The notes: generated by a model not told the origin, from the sequence alone. DNA of 64,000 nucleotides from Oscillospiraceae bacterium (GCA_021768185.1 JAETNP010000001.1:124001-188000), one strand, 5' to 3'; positions 1-8,142 are shown, counted from the first letter of the stretch. Program-made: numbers and translations.

Positions 1-232
1 GCCGCACGGTGGTCTTCCCCGCCGCCTCGGCGGCCTTCACCACCGCCAGCACCTGCTCCAGCGTCATCTCCGCGCTGTTGTGGATCTCGCAGCCTTCCCT
101 CGTGTATTGCAGCAGCGCCGGGTTCACCAGGCTTCCGGCGTAGATCACCACGTCCGCTTCCTCCAGCAGTCTTGCACCCCGCACCGTGATGAGGTCCGCC
201 GCCCCGCTGCCCGCGCCTACAAAATGTACCAT
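1..232 (-). CDS. cbiF: Cobalt-precorrin-4 C11-methyltransferase, 3' part outside the window
   Basis: Only the first 77 codons are present; the gene runs off the left edge. The N-terminus starts MVHFVGAGSGAADLITVRG, the glycine-rich opening of the tetrapyrrole (class III) methyltransferase fold. The following stretch ADVVIYAGSLVNPALL is typical of CbiF/CobM, which methylate C11 of (cobalt-)precorrin-4 with SAM. The ATG at 232 has an AAAGGAGG-type ribosome site just upstream. It is the last visible gene of the cobalamin operon, 55 bp after the methyltransferase gene. Another corrin methyltransferase of the same fold is possible because the C-terminal half cannot be seen. Confidence 0.85.
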   Translation of the reverse strand, partial: MVHFVGAGSGAADLITVRGARLLEEADVVIYAGSLVNPALLQYTREGCEIHNSAEMTLEQVLAVVKAAEAAGKTTVR

Positions 233-287
233 ATGTGCCTCCTTTTGGATACATGCAGCCCTCCCAGCGGAGGACTGCCCAAAAACT

Positions 288-1010
288 TTATTGGCCCCGC
301 CTTTTCGTCATCCAAACGGCCCAGAGAAACGGCATTCCAAATATGTCGGGGTCGCTGGGAGCCTGCATTTTCCCGAGCTGCTCAATCTGAAAGAATGGGG
401 AAAGTACTCTCCGCAGCTTTTCCTCGGAAAACCCCATTCCGCCGTGCATAGAAAAATCCCGGTAGGCATCATAGTCCGAGATCGCGGCGCCGGCCTCCAG
501 GTCCATACAGGTCATCAAATACCAGCCGTCCTCCCGCAGCAGGCTTTGGATTTTCTCTAAATACTGCTGCCGCCGGTGAGGCTTGATATGATGGAAGCAC
601 CCGCTGTCCACGATCAGATCAAAGCTGCCCGGTGCCCCGCCATATTCCTGCAGCGAGCAGCAGTGAAATGCCGGCTGGACCGCACATCCTGCACACAGCT
701 CTCCAGCCCAGCGGATCGACTCCCCAGAGATGTCAATACCCACCGCTTCATAGCCGTGCTCTGCCAGATACCGGGTATTCCTGCCGTTTCCACAGCCAAT
801 GTCCAGCGCTCTGCCTCCCTCCAGCTGCCCGGATGCGATACCGGAGACCAGCGGCTCGTCCGGCGCGCTCCTAAAAAAGGGGACTGGCTTTTCTCTATCC
901 GCATAAAAGCCGTCCCACCACTGGCCGTCCCGCCGCTCAAAAAGATCGTCCAGCATATCCAACACATCGTCTGTAGTAACGATGATCTTTTCCTCCGGCT
1001 CCATTGTCAA
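288..1010 (-). CDS. Class I SAM-dependent methyltransferase in the cobalamin operon
   Basis: This 240-residue protein has a Rossmann SAM-binding motif, ALDIGCGNGRNTRYL (about residue 68), then GIDIS (end of strand 2) and FDLIVDSGCFHHI (motif IV region). That pattern fits the general small-molecule Methyltransf_25/TehB-like families. It does not fit CbiT, which has a DIGAGTGS-type motif, nor the class III corrin methyltransferases. The start is TTG at 1010, overlapping the end of cbiD by 4 bp; an ATG two codons later (1004) is an alternative. Tight coupling to cbiD and cbiF suggests cotranscription and perhaps a corrin-related or cargo role. The substrate cannot be named from sequence. Confidence 0.8.
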   Translation of the reverse strand: MTMEPEEKIIVTTDDVLDMLDDLFERRDGQWWDGFYADREKPVPFFRSAPDEPLVSGIASGQLEGGRALDIGCGNGRNTRYLAEHGYEAVGIDISGESIRWAGELCAGCAVQPAFHCCSLQEYGGAPGSFDLIVDSGCFHHIKPHRRQQYLEKIQSLLREDGWYLMTCMDLEAGAAISDYDAYRDFSMHGGMGFSEEKLRRVLSPFFQIEQLGKMQAPSDPDIFGMPFLWAVWMTKRRGQ

Positions 1011-2146
1011 ATCTTATCCCTCCCGGTCAATACAATCCTCCGCAGAAGGCCATCCGCCCCTGCTGTCTGTCCCAGCAGACCATAGACCTTGGAAAAGGCA
1101 ATAGCGCCAATCTCCACCCCGGCCTTGGCCTGCAAATGGAATGCGATGCGCTCCATCAGCCGGTCCATTGTCTGCCCGCAGAGGTCCGCCTCTCTCAAGA
1201 TCCGCAGCGCGTCGTCGCAGGATACGCATTGCAGGACCTCTTCCACTCGCTCCGCCGCTAGTCCTGCGGCGGCGGCATGGGCGGCGATCAGCTCCATCCG
1301 GCAGTCTCCGTACTTGGAGTGGGTGTTGAACATCCCCCCAGCCAGCTTCACCAGCTTGCCGATGTGTCCCACCAGCACCGCCCCCCGGAAGCCCAGCTCC
1401 CGGCAGATTTCCAACGCGTCCCCAATGAAATTGGAAGTCTGCACCGCTATGGCCGGGTCGATGCCCAGACCGTCCCGGATGAAGTCGGACCCGTAATTTC
1501 CCGGCGTCAGCAGGACATACTCCGCCCCGCTCTCCCGCCGCTGGCGCAGCTCTACCCGGATGGTCTCCACCAGCGCCTGTTCGCTCATGGGCTCCACGAT
1601 CCCCGTGGTGCCCAATATGGAGATGCCGCCCACAATGCCTAATCGGGGATTGAAGGTCTTTTTCGCCAGCGCTTCCCCCTCCGGTACGGAGATGACCACC
1701 CGCAGCCCCTCCCGGCTGTCCGTCAGGGCACGGACCTCCTCCACCGCCTCCCGGATCATCCGCCGGGGAACGCTGTTGATGGCCGCCGCCCCTACCGGCT
1801 GGTCCAGTCCAGGCTTCGTCACCCGGCCTACGCCAACGCCGCCGTCGATCTCCACGCCGTCGCCGCCGGAGCGGGACACTTCCGCGAAAATCAGCGTACC
1901 CCGGGTCACGTCCGGGTCATCCCCGCTGTCCTTCTCAATGGCGCAGGACACGGTCTCCGGCCCCATGGCGATCTCCCGCACCGGCAGTTCCAGCCGGATG
2001 CCCTTGGGCGTCAGAAGCGTTACCCGCTCCATACGGCGTCCCGTAAGCAGCATGAACGCCGCCGCCTTGGCCGCCGCCGCCGCGCAGGACCCGGTGGTGT
2101 AGCCCAGACGGAGCTTCTTTCCGCCCTTGACGATGTATTCTTCCAT
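1007..2146 (-). CDS. cbiD: Cobalt-precorrin-5B (C1)-methyltransferase
   Basis: CbiD methylates C1 of the corrin ring in the anaerobic, early-cobalt-insertion route to cobalamin. The 379-residue length is normal. The N-terminus has the family signature LRLGYTTGSCAAAAAKAA, and the interior has the Gly-rich DGGVGVGRVTKPGL and NPRLGIVGGISILGTTGIVEPMSE segments. The ATG at 2146 overlaps the cbiC stop by one base (TGATG), so translation is coupled. Its presence marks the anaerobic rather than the oxygen-dependent pathway. Confidence 0.97.
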   Translation of the reverse strand: MEEYIVKGGKKLRLGYTTGSCAAAAAKAAAFMLLTGRRMERVTLLTPKGIRLELPVREIAMGPETVSCAIEKDSGDDPDVTRGTLIFAEVSRSGGDGVEIDGGVGVGRVTKPGLDQPVGAAAINSVPRRMIREAVEEVRALTDSREGLRVVISVPEGEALAKKTFNPRLGIVGGISILGTTGIVEPMSEQALVETIRVELRQRRESGAEYVLLTPGNYGSDFIRDGLGIDPAIAVQTSNFIGDALEICRELGFRGAVLVGHIGKLVKLAGGMFNTHSKYGDCRMELIAAHAAAAGLAAERVEEVLQCVSCDDALRILREADLCGQTMDRLMERIAFHLQAKAGVEIGAIAFSKVYGLLGQTAGADGLLRRIVLTGRDKI

Positions 2147-2769
2147 CAGCGGCTGATCTGATAGAGCATGGCGTTGCAGATGGCGGCGGCTACGTTGCTG
2201 CCCCCCTTACGGCCACGGGCTACGATATAGGGGACCCCGGCGGTCATGATCCGCTCCTTGCTCTCCACCACGTTGACGAATCCCACCGGCACGCCCACGA
2301 CCAGCGCAGGCTTCACCGTCCCGGCGGCGATCAGGTCGTGGAGGGCCAGCAGCGCCGTAGGCGCGTTGCCGATGGCGAAGATGCACGGCTTCTCCAGCTT
2401 TGCCGCCCGCTCCATGGAGACCACAGCCCGGGTAATCCCCCGCGCCCTGGCCTCCTCCGCCACGTCCGGGTCGGACATGAAACAGTGAACTTCCCCGCCC
2501 AGCCGGCCCAAAATCGTCTTGTTGATCCCGGACCGGGCCATCTGGGTGTCCGTTACGGTATCGCAGCCGCCGCGCAGGGCTTCGATTCCTCTGGCCACGG
2601 CGTGCTCCGAAAAGCAGAGGTTGTCCGCATAGTCAAAATCCGCAGTGGTGTGGATGACCCGCTTGATGACCGGCTCGTTTTCCGGGTCCAGCGTCCTGTC
2701 CCCCAGCAGCTCGGTGATGATCGCAAAACTGCGCTTTTCAATGTCCATGGGCTTAATCGTTTCCAGCAT
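2146..2769 (-). CDS. cbiC: Precorrin-8X / cobalt-precorrin-8 methylmutase
   Basis: This 207-residue enzyme moves a methyl group from C11 to C12 to give (cobalt-)hydrogenobyrinate. The segment RVIHTTADFDYADNLCFS contains the conserved His of the CobH/CbiC active site. VGVPVGFVNVVESKE and a GRKGGSNVAAAICNA tail are also typical. It overlaps cbiA by 17 bp and cbiD by 1 bp, so the three genes form one translational block. It makes the substrate that CbiA amidates. Confidence 0.96.
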   Translation of the reverse strand: MLETIKPMDIEKRSFAIITELLGDRTLDPENEPVIKRVIHTTADFDYADNLCFSEHAVARGIEALRGGCDTVTDTQMARSGINKTILGRLGGEVHCFMSDPDVAEEARARGITRAVVSMERAAKLEKPCIFAIGNAPTALLALHDLIAAGTVKPALVVGVPVGFVNVVESKERIMTAGVPYIVARGRKGGSNVAAAICNAMLYQISR

Positions 2770-4120
2770 GACGTCTCTTCTCCCTTATACATGCTTGATA
2801 GAAATTTTCCGCAAACGCCGGATTAGCGTAGAAATGGAAGTGGGGATATCCGGCGTAGAGGCTGTCTGTCGCGGCAGCGCAGTCCCAGCGCCTCCCGTTC
2901 AGCTTTTCGGCGGTAAAGTCCCCGCCGGGGTCCTCGGCATCCCAGTGGTGGAACTCGTGGGCCGGGATCTCCTCCCCGGCGCGGCACAGCAGATTGTCCT
3001 TTTTCGCCCGGAGCGTCACATAACCGAACCTGGTCAATTTATGGTTATCCCGGCACCCCCCTGGGAGAATGCCTGCCATGGGCTCCTCCCCGATGGCCTG
3101 AGTCAGATACATGAACCCCCCACACTCGGCGATACAGGGCAAGCCGCCCTCCAGCGCCCTCCGGATACTGGCGCGCATGGGTCCATTCCGGGACAGCGCC
3201 TCCGCGTAAAGCTCCGGATAACCGCCGCCCAGGTACAGGCCGTGAATATTTTCCGGCAGCTCCTGGTCGGAGAGAGGGCTGAACGATACCAGCTCCGCGC
3301 CCATCTCTGTCAGCGCCTCCAGGCTGTCCTCGTAGTAAAAGCAGAAGGCCCGGTCCCGGGCGACGGCGATCCGCACCGGCTCACAGCGGGGCAGCTCCAC
3401 CGGCTCGAAAGCCAGCGGCGGCGCGCTGTTCGCCAGCGCCAGCAGGCCGTCCAGATCGACGGTTTGCTCCGCCTGCCGGGCTAAAACCTGCATCTTCTCC
3501 CGCAGGCCCGACACCTCGGCGGCGGTGACCAATCCCAAATGGCGGCTCTCCAGAACGCACTCCGGCATCTCCGGCAGGAAACCCAGCGGCTCCACTCTGC
3601 CCCTGAACCGCTCCCGGATGGCGTCCGCCAGGCCCCGGTAGGTCATGGCGGTGCAGCGGTTGAGAATGACGCCCCGGATCCGGCTGTCCGGCCGGAAGTC
3701 CAGGAAGCCCTGGATCACCGCCAGGACGGAGAGGGCCGCGCCCTTGGCGGGTACCACCAAAACCGTGGGAGCGTCCGCCGCCCGGGCGGTCTCCCAGCTG
3801 CTGGCCCGGGTGCTGGCAAGTCCGGCCCCGTCGTAGTAGCCCATGACGCCCTCAATGACGGACACGTCCCGGTCCCGGCTGCTTTTCGCCAGCAGATACC
3901 GCAGGGTGTTCTCCCGGAAGAAAAATAAGTCCAGGTTCCCGCTCTTCGCTCCGATGATCCGGCTGTGGAACATGGGGTCGATGTAGTCCGGCCCGCACTT
4001 GAAGGCGCCCACCCGCAATCCCCGGTTCACCAGGGCCTGAAGGACCGCACAGACAGCGGTGGTCTTCCCGCATCCGCTGCTGATGCCTGCCAGCAGAACT
4101 CTCGGTACGCCCTGCTCCAT
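2753..4120 (-). CDS. cbiA: Cobyrinate a,c-diamide synthase
   Basis: CbiA/CobB amidates the a and c carboxylates of (cobalt-)cobyrinate using ATP and glutamine. The N-terminal half carries a P-loop, GISSGCGKTTAV (residues about 12-23), and a dethiobiotin-synthetase-like fold. The C-terminal half is a class I glutamine amidotransferase with LGGGYPELYAEAL and the nucleophile region CIAECGGFMYL. At 455 residues it is full length. It is the first gene of the operon: ATG at 4120 lies about 25 bp downstream of the start site expected from the promoter at 4153-4181. Confidence 0.96.
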   Translation of the reverse strand: MEQGVPRVLLAGISSGCGKTTAVCAVLQALVNRGLRVGAFKCGPDYIDPMFHSRIIGAKSGNLDLFFFRENTLRYLLAKSSRDRDVSVIEGVMGYYDGAGLASTRASSWETARAADAPTVLVVPAKGAALSVLAVIQGFLDFRPDSRIRGVILNRCTAMTYRGLADAIRERFRGRVEPLGFLPEMPECVLESRHLGLVTAAEVSGLREKMQVLARQAEQTVDLDGLLALANSAPPLAFEPVELPRCEPVRIAVARDRAFCFYYEDSLEALTEMGAELVSFSPLSDQELPENIHGLYLGGGYPELYAEALSRNGPMRASIRRALEGGLPCIAECGGFMYLTQAIGEEPMAGILPGGCRDNHKLTRFGYVTLRAKKDNLLCRAGEEIPAHEFHHWDAEDPGGDFTAEKLNGRRWDCAAATDSLYAGYPHFHFYANPAFAENFYQACIREKRRHAGND

Positions 4121-4152
4121 TGACTCACCGCCTTCCTGTTTTTTCGTCCTCT

Positions 4153-4181
4153 ATTTTACCGGCCCGTGAAAGTTTTGTCAA
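4153..4181 (-). promoter_or_regulatory. Sigma-A-type promoter of the cobalamin operon
   Basis: On the minus strand, TTGACA (4181-4176) and TAAAAT (4158-4153) are separated by exactly 17 bp. The expected transcript starts near 4146, leaving a leader of only about 25 nt before cbiA. That is too short for a cobalamin riboswitch, so this operon is not controlled by a leader riboswitch if it uses this promoter. Confidence 0.8.
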
Positions 4182-4386
4182 CCGAATCCGAAAAAACACT
4201 TTGGCGGGCCGGATGCGCGGAGACGAGTAAGTCCGATTCTGGAGACGGCTCCGCCGAGACCGCTGCGGCAATATTGATGCAGATGCTGTACGCCCTGCAA
4301 CTACGAGGAGCCCTTACTTTCCATCCCCCGTTCACAATAAAAGCCGCCCGCCGGGCAAGATGCGGGCAGCTTTGTCTATAAGCCTG
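4182..4386. other. Intergenic stretch without a recognised gene
   Basis: About 200 bp between the cobalamin promoter and the terminator of the sigma-factor operon. It contains an imperfect inverted repeat around 4340-4374 (GCCGCCCGC / GCGGGCAGC) and short matched ends AGTAAG (about 4226) and CTTACT (about 4313). No cobalamin-riboswitch core was found and no credible reading frame is present. The 71-codon open frame here has no ribosome site. Confidence 0.5.
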
Positions 4387-4410
4387 AAAAGCCCCCTTTT
4401 GGGGGCTTTT
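4387..4410 (-). terminator. Intrinsic terminator after the sigma/anti-sigma operon
   Basis: Perfect 10 bp stem AAAAGCCCCC / GGGGGCTTTT with a 4-nt loop, directly after the stop codon at 4413. The A/T arms make it usable on both strands. Confidence 0.85.
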
Positions 4411-4412
4411 CC

Positions 4413-5525
4413 TTATCGCTCAATACCGGCCCATGTTACAAGCCATTGTCCGTCCTGACAGATCATTTCCATGGTCAGAAATTCGTAGGCGTCCTCTCCG
4501 CCCAGGCGGAACTGAACGGAGACATTCAGCGCCCCGGGCGGCTCCTCCGTTGTTTCCGAATCGTACCCATCCGGGAACGCTATGAATATGCTGCCCATGC
4601 TCACGCTCTCATACACGTCTTCGCCGTATCCGTACACATCCGCGTCCGGCGCCAGCAGCTCCTCTGCGCCGGTAAGATCGTCCGATGTCACCGCTTCAAG
4701 CATCCGCGCCGCGGCGTCGAAAGCTTTTGACAGCCATGTCAGGCTCTCCCTGCCGTCTTCCTCCACCACGCGGAAAGAGCGGACCATATCCAGGAACCGG
4801 ACGCCATGCCCCTCCTCGGCCTCCAGGAAATAGCTGGCGCTGCAAACGAACGCGCCGGTCTGCTCCCCATCCGCATAGCTGGGCAGCAGCCATACCTCCC
4901 TCTGGGCGGAATTCCAGTCCGTCCCGTTGTCGGCTCTGAAATAGCGGGTCTCCTCCGGAAAGGCCGGGCAGCTTCTCTCCTCCGCAGATTGATAGAGTCC
5001 CTTCAGCTGTCCCAGTACTTCTTCCGCGATCTCATCCATAAGCCCGCTTTTATATTCGATCTCCAGCTTGCACTCCGGCAGCTTCTCATCCGGAACCCGA
5101 GGGGGATTGGCAGGTTTAATGGTGTAGACGTTCTCCTGCTGGAAAGCGTAGTAGGTCTCCTCATTATACCAGATCGTAAACTTCGGCACCTTCCGCTTCT
5201 GGTCCATGCAGATCTGCAGGAGATGGAGCTTCTCCGCCTTGGTGAATTGGGGCGGCGTATGATCCTTCTCGTCAGAGGTGGGCGCATCCGGCCCGTTCGG
5301 CGTGTCTGCAGCGGGAAGATCATCTGCCTGCAAAGGCGGCGGAACATCCGGTCCGGCTTTCTTCGGCGCTGCTCCATAGACCAGCAGCACCACCGCCAGA
5401 CATGCCGCCAGGGCCGCGCCCCAGGCGATCCAGCGCCCCGCGCCGGCCTTTCTTCGTTCGCTGCGCTCCAGCAGTTCCTCGTCCACGCCGCTCAGGGCGG
5501 CGAACAGGCGCTCGTCCTTCCTCAT
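4413..5525 (-). CDS. Membrane-anchored sigma-factor partner (putative anti-sigma protein)
   Basis: The 370-residue protein has a short cytoplasmic N-terminus with the opening MRKDERLFAALSGVDEELLE, one membrane segment (IAWGAALAACLAVVLLVYGA, about residues 33-52), a Pro/Asp-rich linker and a long extracytoplasmic domain rich in Tyr, Trp and Glu. That layout is common for proteins encoded right after ECF sigma factors in clostridia. The stop of the sigma gene overlaps its start by 4 bp (ATGA), so the two products are made together. Sigma inhibition is inferred from context only; no zinc-binding anti-sigma motif is visible. The C-terminal part may sense an envelope signal. Confidence 0.7.
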   Translation of the reverse strand: MRKDERLFAALSGVDEELLERSERRKAGAGRWIAWGAALAACLAVVLLVYGAAPKKAGPDVPPPLQADDLPAADTPNGPDAPTSDEKDHTPPQFTKAEKLHLLQICMDQKRKVPKFTIWYNEETYYAFQQENVYTIKPANPPRVPDEKLPECKLEIEYKSGLMDEIAEEVLGQLKGLYQSAEERSCPAFPEETRYFRADNGTDWNSAQREVWLLPSYADGEQTGAFVCSASYFLEAEEGHGVRFLDMVRSFRVVEEDGRESLTWLSKAFDAAARMLEAVTSDDLTGAEELLAPDADVYGYGEDVYESVSMGSIFIAFPDGYDSETTEEPPGALNVSVQFRLGGEDAYEFLTMEMICQDGQWLVTWAGIER

Positions 5526-6082
5526 AGGGCGATCCCCTCCTTCTCAAGATATTTCCGCAGCTTCTCCCGGCTGCGGTACAGGCTTGTCTTCACTGTGTTC
5601 AGTTTCATCCCGTACCGCCGCGCCACCTCCTCCAGAGTTTCCGCATACCAGTAGCGCCGCAGGAACACATTGCAGTCCCTCTCCGGCAGGGTGCGGAGGA
5701 AGCGGTTCAGGATCTCCTCCAGTTCCCGATCCTCCACGATCTTGTCCGCTCCGGGGGAAGAGGGTACGCATTCCCCCAACTCCTCCAGCGCCTCCAGGTA
5801 CACCCCGCCGCCCCGCTTCTGGGCAGTCCGGGCGCGCAGGGCGTCGCAGGCCAGCCGCCGGGTAATCTTCCCCAGGAACAGCTTCAGCCGGCTGGGCCGG
5901 TTGTCCGGCATGGCGTTCCACGCCTTGACCCAGGTGTCGTTGACGCACTCCTCCTCGTCCTGGGGATTCGCCAGCAGTCCCCGGGCGATGGAGCGGCAGT
6001 AAGCGCCGTATTTTGCCGCAGTTTCCCGGATGGCTTCCTCGCTGCGCAGCCAGTACAGGTCGATAATTGCTGTGTCTTCCAT
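5522..6082 (-). CDS. ECF-family RNA polymerase sigma factor
   Basis: 186 residues with the two conserved ECF regions. Region 2 has NDTWVKAWNAMPDNRPSRLKLFLGKITRRLACD, with the usual aromatic and basic residues for -10 recognition. Region 4 has LPERDCNVFLRRYWYAETLEEVARRYGMKLNTVKTSLYRSREKLRKYL, a helix-turn-helix for -35 recognition. It has a good ribosome site (GGAGG before ATG 6082). It is cotranscribed with the membrane partner downstream. The group and target regulon are unknown. Confidence 0.92.
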   Translation of the reverse strand: MEDTAIIDLYWLRSEEAIRETAAKYGAYCRSIARGLLANPQDEEECVNDTWVKAWNAMPDNRPSRLKLFLGKITRRLACDALRARTAQKRGGGVYLEALEELGECVPSSPGADKIVEDRELEEILNRFLRTLPERDCNVFLRRYWYAETLEEVARRYGMKLNTVKTSLYRSREKLRKYLEKEGIAL

Positions 6083-6113
6083 GGCTTTCGCCTCCTTTTT
6101 CGCTCTCTGCCCC

Positions 6114-6142
6114 TATAGTCGGAATTCCATGGGGAAAGGTTC
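6114..6142 (-). promoter_or_regulatory. Candidate ECF-type autoregulatory promoter
   Basis: On the minus strand GAACC (6142-6138) and CGACTATA (6121-6114) are 16 bp apart, resembling the GAAC / CGTC-type spacing of ECF promoters. It lies just upstream of the sigma gene's ribosome site, where autoregulatory ECF promoters usually sit. Similarity only. Confidence 0.4.
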
Positions 6143-6313
6143 TCCCGCCGGCAAAAATTTTTGGTCCCGGACCTGCCGGAAGGTCCAGGACCGCTTTTTC
6201 TCTTCATTATGCCCCCGCTGCGCCCATGCCCGGCCCGGTATACGGCCTCGCCGGAGGTGTAGCCCGCCTGAAAATGCCTGCATGTTTTCGCTGCCTTTGC
6301 TTTTAGCAGGGGC

Positions 6314-6342
6314 AGTATAGCACAGGCCCTGCGGACTTGCAA
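6314..6342 (-). promoter_or_regulatory. Housekeeping promoter upstream of the sigma operon
   Basis: Minus strand TTGCAA (6342-6337), 17 bp spacer, TATACT (6319-6314) with an extended TGC before the -10. It would give a ~225 nt leader before the sigma gene. That leader holds a GGTCC/GGACC-rich hairpin near 6150-6185. Confidence 0.65.
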
Positions 6343-6395
6343 CACTCCGCATTCCCCGGGCACGGAATCCCCGTAGGATTTTGTCGCGAAAACAG

Positions 6396-6424
6396 TTTAC
6401 AGAAGAACGGTTCTGTGGTAAACT
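6396..6424 (+). promoter_or_regulatory. Promoter of the rodA-like gene
   Basis: TTTACA (6396-6401), 17 bp spacer, TAAACT (6419-6424). A second TATACT overlaps at 6424-6429 but is badly spaced from the -35. The leader to the GTG start is about 135 nt and contains one copy of a dispersed repeat (6453-6503). Confidence 0.65.
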
Positions 6425-6452
6425 ATACTATCCTTCCATGAAAAGCGCAATT

Positions 6453-6503
6453 TGGTCACCGGGCGGAAATCCGGGAATTGCAATGGGTTCAGGCTCGAAT
6501 TTA
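6453..6503 (-). repeat. Dispersed intergenic repeat, copy 1 of 3
   Basis: Read on the minus strand it has TTCGAG, about 14 nt, TGCAATTCC, then ATTTCCGCCCGGTGAC. Related copies lie at 43378-43440 (+) and 47594-47682 (-). Copies 1 and 3 share TTCGAG and GCCCGGTGAC at the same spacing. Confidence 0.6.
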
Positions 6504-6567
6504 AAATTCTTTTTAATCCTTTTTCTTTCAGGAAAAAGGATGGGAAATTTTTTCAGGAGGCGACGCC

Positions 6568-7743
6568 GTGAAGGTCCTCAAGCGGATGCTGCAGTTTGTA
6601 ACGGATATCATACGCAAGGCGGACATGAAGCTGCTGGGGCTGTGCCTGGTGTGTACGGCTTTCGGGCTGGTATTGATCGCCAGCGCTACCGCTTACCTGG
6701 ACTATGAGAACCCGGGTACCCAGGTGAGACGGGTGCTGATTCAGACTGCCGGAGCACTGCTGGGCATCGGGGCCTATTTTGTTTTTTCCAACATTGACAT
6801 GGAGCATTTTGCGGAAAAATGGTGGCTGTTCCTGATTTTTGACATCGGGCTGATCGCGCTGCTGCGCACGCCCTTGGGGCGGAGCAGCGGGGGCAACCGC
6901 TCTTGGCTCTATGTGGGCCTGCCCGCTATGGTACAGCCGGCGGAGATCGTGCGGCTGACCTTCACGGTGCTGCTGGCCAAGCAGATCGCCTGGTTCCGGG
7001 ATAACCGGCGGATGAAGGGGCTGGGGTCCCTGATCTTTCCGGCGGCTCATGCAGGGTTCATGTTCGTTTGGATTTATGTGATTTCCCGGGACGCGGGCAG
7101 CGGGCTCATGTACCTGGTGATCTACCTTGGGATGGCCGTGGCGGCAGGGCTGGCGTGGTATTGGTTCGCTCTGGGCTTTGGTGCGCTGGGGCTGGGTATT
7201 GGGGGATTGGTATTGTTTGAGAAGCTGCCCCAGTACTGGGTAGATCGGTTCCATGTGGTATTCGATCACACTTACATCAGTGTCAATGATGTGGGCTGGC
7301 AGCAGCGCAAGGGGATGCTGGCCTTGGGCAGCGGCGGGCTGTTCGGACAGGGCCTCTTTCAGGGCATCCAGACCCAGGGCGCCAAGGGAAGCCTTCCCGC
7401 CCGGCAGACGGACTTCATCTTCTGCGTCTGCGGTGAGGAACTGGGACTGGTGGGCTGTCTGGCAATCATTGTGCTGGAATTTTTGCTGGTCTACCGCTGC
7501 TTCCAGACCGCCCGGCTGGCCAAGAGCAGTATGGACGCGCTTATCTGCGTGGGGTTTGGGACCATGCTGATCTTCCAGGTGGTAGAAAACATCGGAATGT
7601 GTTTGTTTGTCATGCCGGTCATTGGATTGACTCTACCCTTTTTCAGTTACGGCGGGAGCTCGATCGTGGCGCTCTATGCGGCCCTGGGCATGGTTTCCGG
7701 CGTCCGCAGCCGGACGCTGCCGGACTGGCTGAGAAAGACATGA
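6568..7743 (+). CDS. RodA/FtsW/SpoVE-family peptidoglycan glycosyltransferase (SEDS)
   Basis: A 391-residue polytopic membrane protein with about ten hydrophobic segments. It belongs to the SEDS family, which polymerises lipid II into glycan strands during elongation or division. Family signatures are RSWLYVG-----QPAEIVRLTF near residues 111-133, ARQTDFIF (with the conserved extracytoplasmic Asp of the catalytic loop) and the C-terminal GLTLPFFSYGGSS. GTG start at 6568, 7 nt after AGGAGG. It is monocistronic here with its own promoter and no PBP2 partner, so RodA, FtsW and SpoVE roles cannot be separated. The TAYLDYENPG opening looks most RodA-like. Confidence 0.93.
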   Translation: MKVLKRMLQFVTDIIRKADMKLLGLCLVCTAFGLVLIASATAYLDYENPGTQVRRVLIQTAGALLGIGAYFVFSNIDMEHFAEKWWLFLIFDIGLIALLRTPLGRSSGGNRSWLYVGLPAMVQPAEIVRLTFTVLLAKQIAWFRDNRRMKGLGSLIFPAAHAGFMFVWIYVISRDAGSGLMYLVIYLGMAVAAGLAWYWFALGFGALGLGIGGLVLFEKLPQYWVDRFHVVFDHTYISVNDVGWQQRKGMLALGSGGLFGQGLFQGIQTQGAKGSLPARQTDFIFCVCGEELGLVGCLAIIVLEFLLVYRCFQTARLAKSSMDALICVGFGTMLIFQVVENIGMCLFVMPVIGLTLPFFSYGGSSIVALYAALGMVSGVRSRTLPDWLRKT

Positions 7744-7787
7744 ACAGGCATGGGAGGAAGTTTTTCAAAATGGCTGATGCAGTAAGT

Positions 7788-7825
7788 TGAATGCAGGAAA
7801 AGTTTTCAAGCTTTTTCTGCATTCA
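7788..7825 (+). terminator. Inverted repeat after the rodA-like gene
   Basis: Arms TGAATGCAGGAAAAG (7788-7802) and CTTTTTCTGCATTCA (7811-7825) pair with one mismatch around an 8 nt loop. There is no long T tract after it, so it is a weak terminator or a protein-binding palindrome. Confidence 0.5.
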
Positions 7826-7829
7826 GCCC

Positions 7830-7859
7830 TTGACATCTCCGGCGAACAGGTGATAAAAT
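7830..7859 (+). promoter_or_regulatory. Promoter of the glycyl-tRNA synthetase T-box transcript
   Basis: TTGACA (7830-7835), 18 bp spacer, TAAAAT (7854-7859). Transcription should start near 7866, just before the T-box Stem I. Confidence 0.8.
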
Positions 7860-7865
7860 AAATAT

Positions 7866-8142
7866 TTAGTAGCAAAAGCAATGAAGAGAAATAGTACCCA
7901 CAAGCCGGAATGCAGAGAAGGGACGGACGGTGCGAGTCCTTATGAAGGCGGTGGAGAAGGCGTCTCGGAGCTGCGGAGCGGAAGTGCTCTGCCGGAGGCC
8001 CCCGTTATGGGCAAAGAGTGCGGGCTGCGGTCCGAATTCAGGTGGAACCACGGACATGTTTTGTTCGCCCTGAGCCAGTTGGCTTGGGGCGTTTTTTTGC
8101 CCCTTCCGCCAACAATATTTTGATAAGAAGGAGCATATCAGC
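7866..8142 (+). promoter_or_regulatory. Glycine T-box riboswitch leader
   Basis: The leader has the T-box antiterminator core AGGTGGAACCACGG (8040-8053), followed by a terminator at 8066-8098. Stem I begins with AGAGAAATAGTACCCAC, containing the AGUA specifier-loop motif. Its partner GGTGG (7950-7954) is followed by AGAAGGCGTC, which places a GGC glycine codon at 7959-7961 as the likely specifier. Uncharged tRNA-Gly(GCC) should stabilise the antiterminator and allow transcription into glyS. The specifier agrees with the gene downstream. Confidence 0.93.
8066..8098 (+). terminator. Regulated terminator of the T-box leader
   Basis: CGCCCTGAGCCAGTTGGCTT / GGGGCG stem (8066-8091) followed by seven T (8092-8098). 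It is the OFF structure competing with the antiterminator. Confidence 0.9.

Noticed and set aside
4166-4381. 71-codon open frame on the plus strand
   Set aside because: No ribosome site, no recognisable protein, and it overlaps the cobalamin promoter region.
4146-4400. Cobalamin riboswitch ahead of the cbi operon
   Set aside because: The conserved B12-box type core is not seen, and the promoter at 4153-4181 leaves a leader of only about 25 nt.
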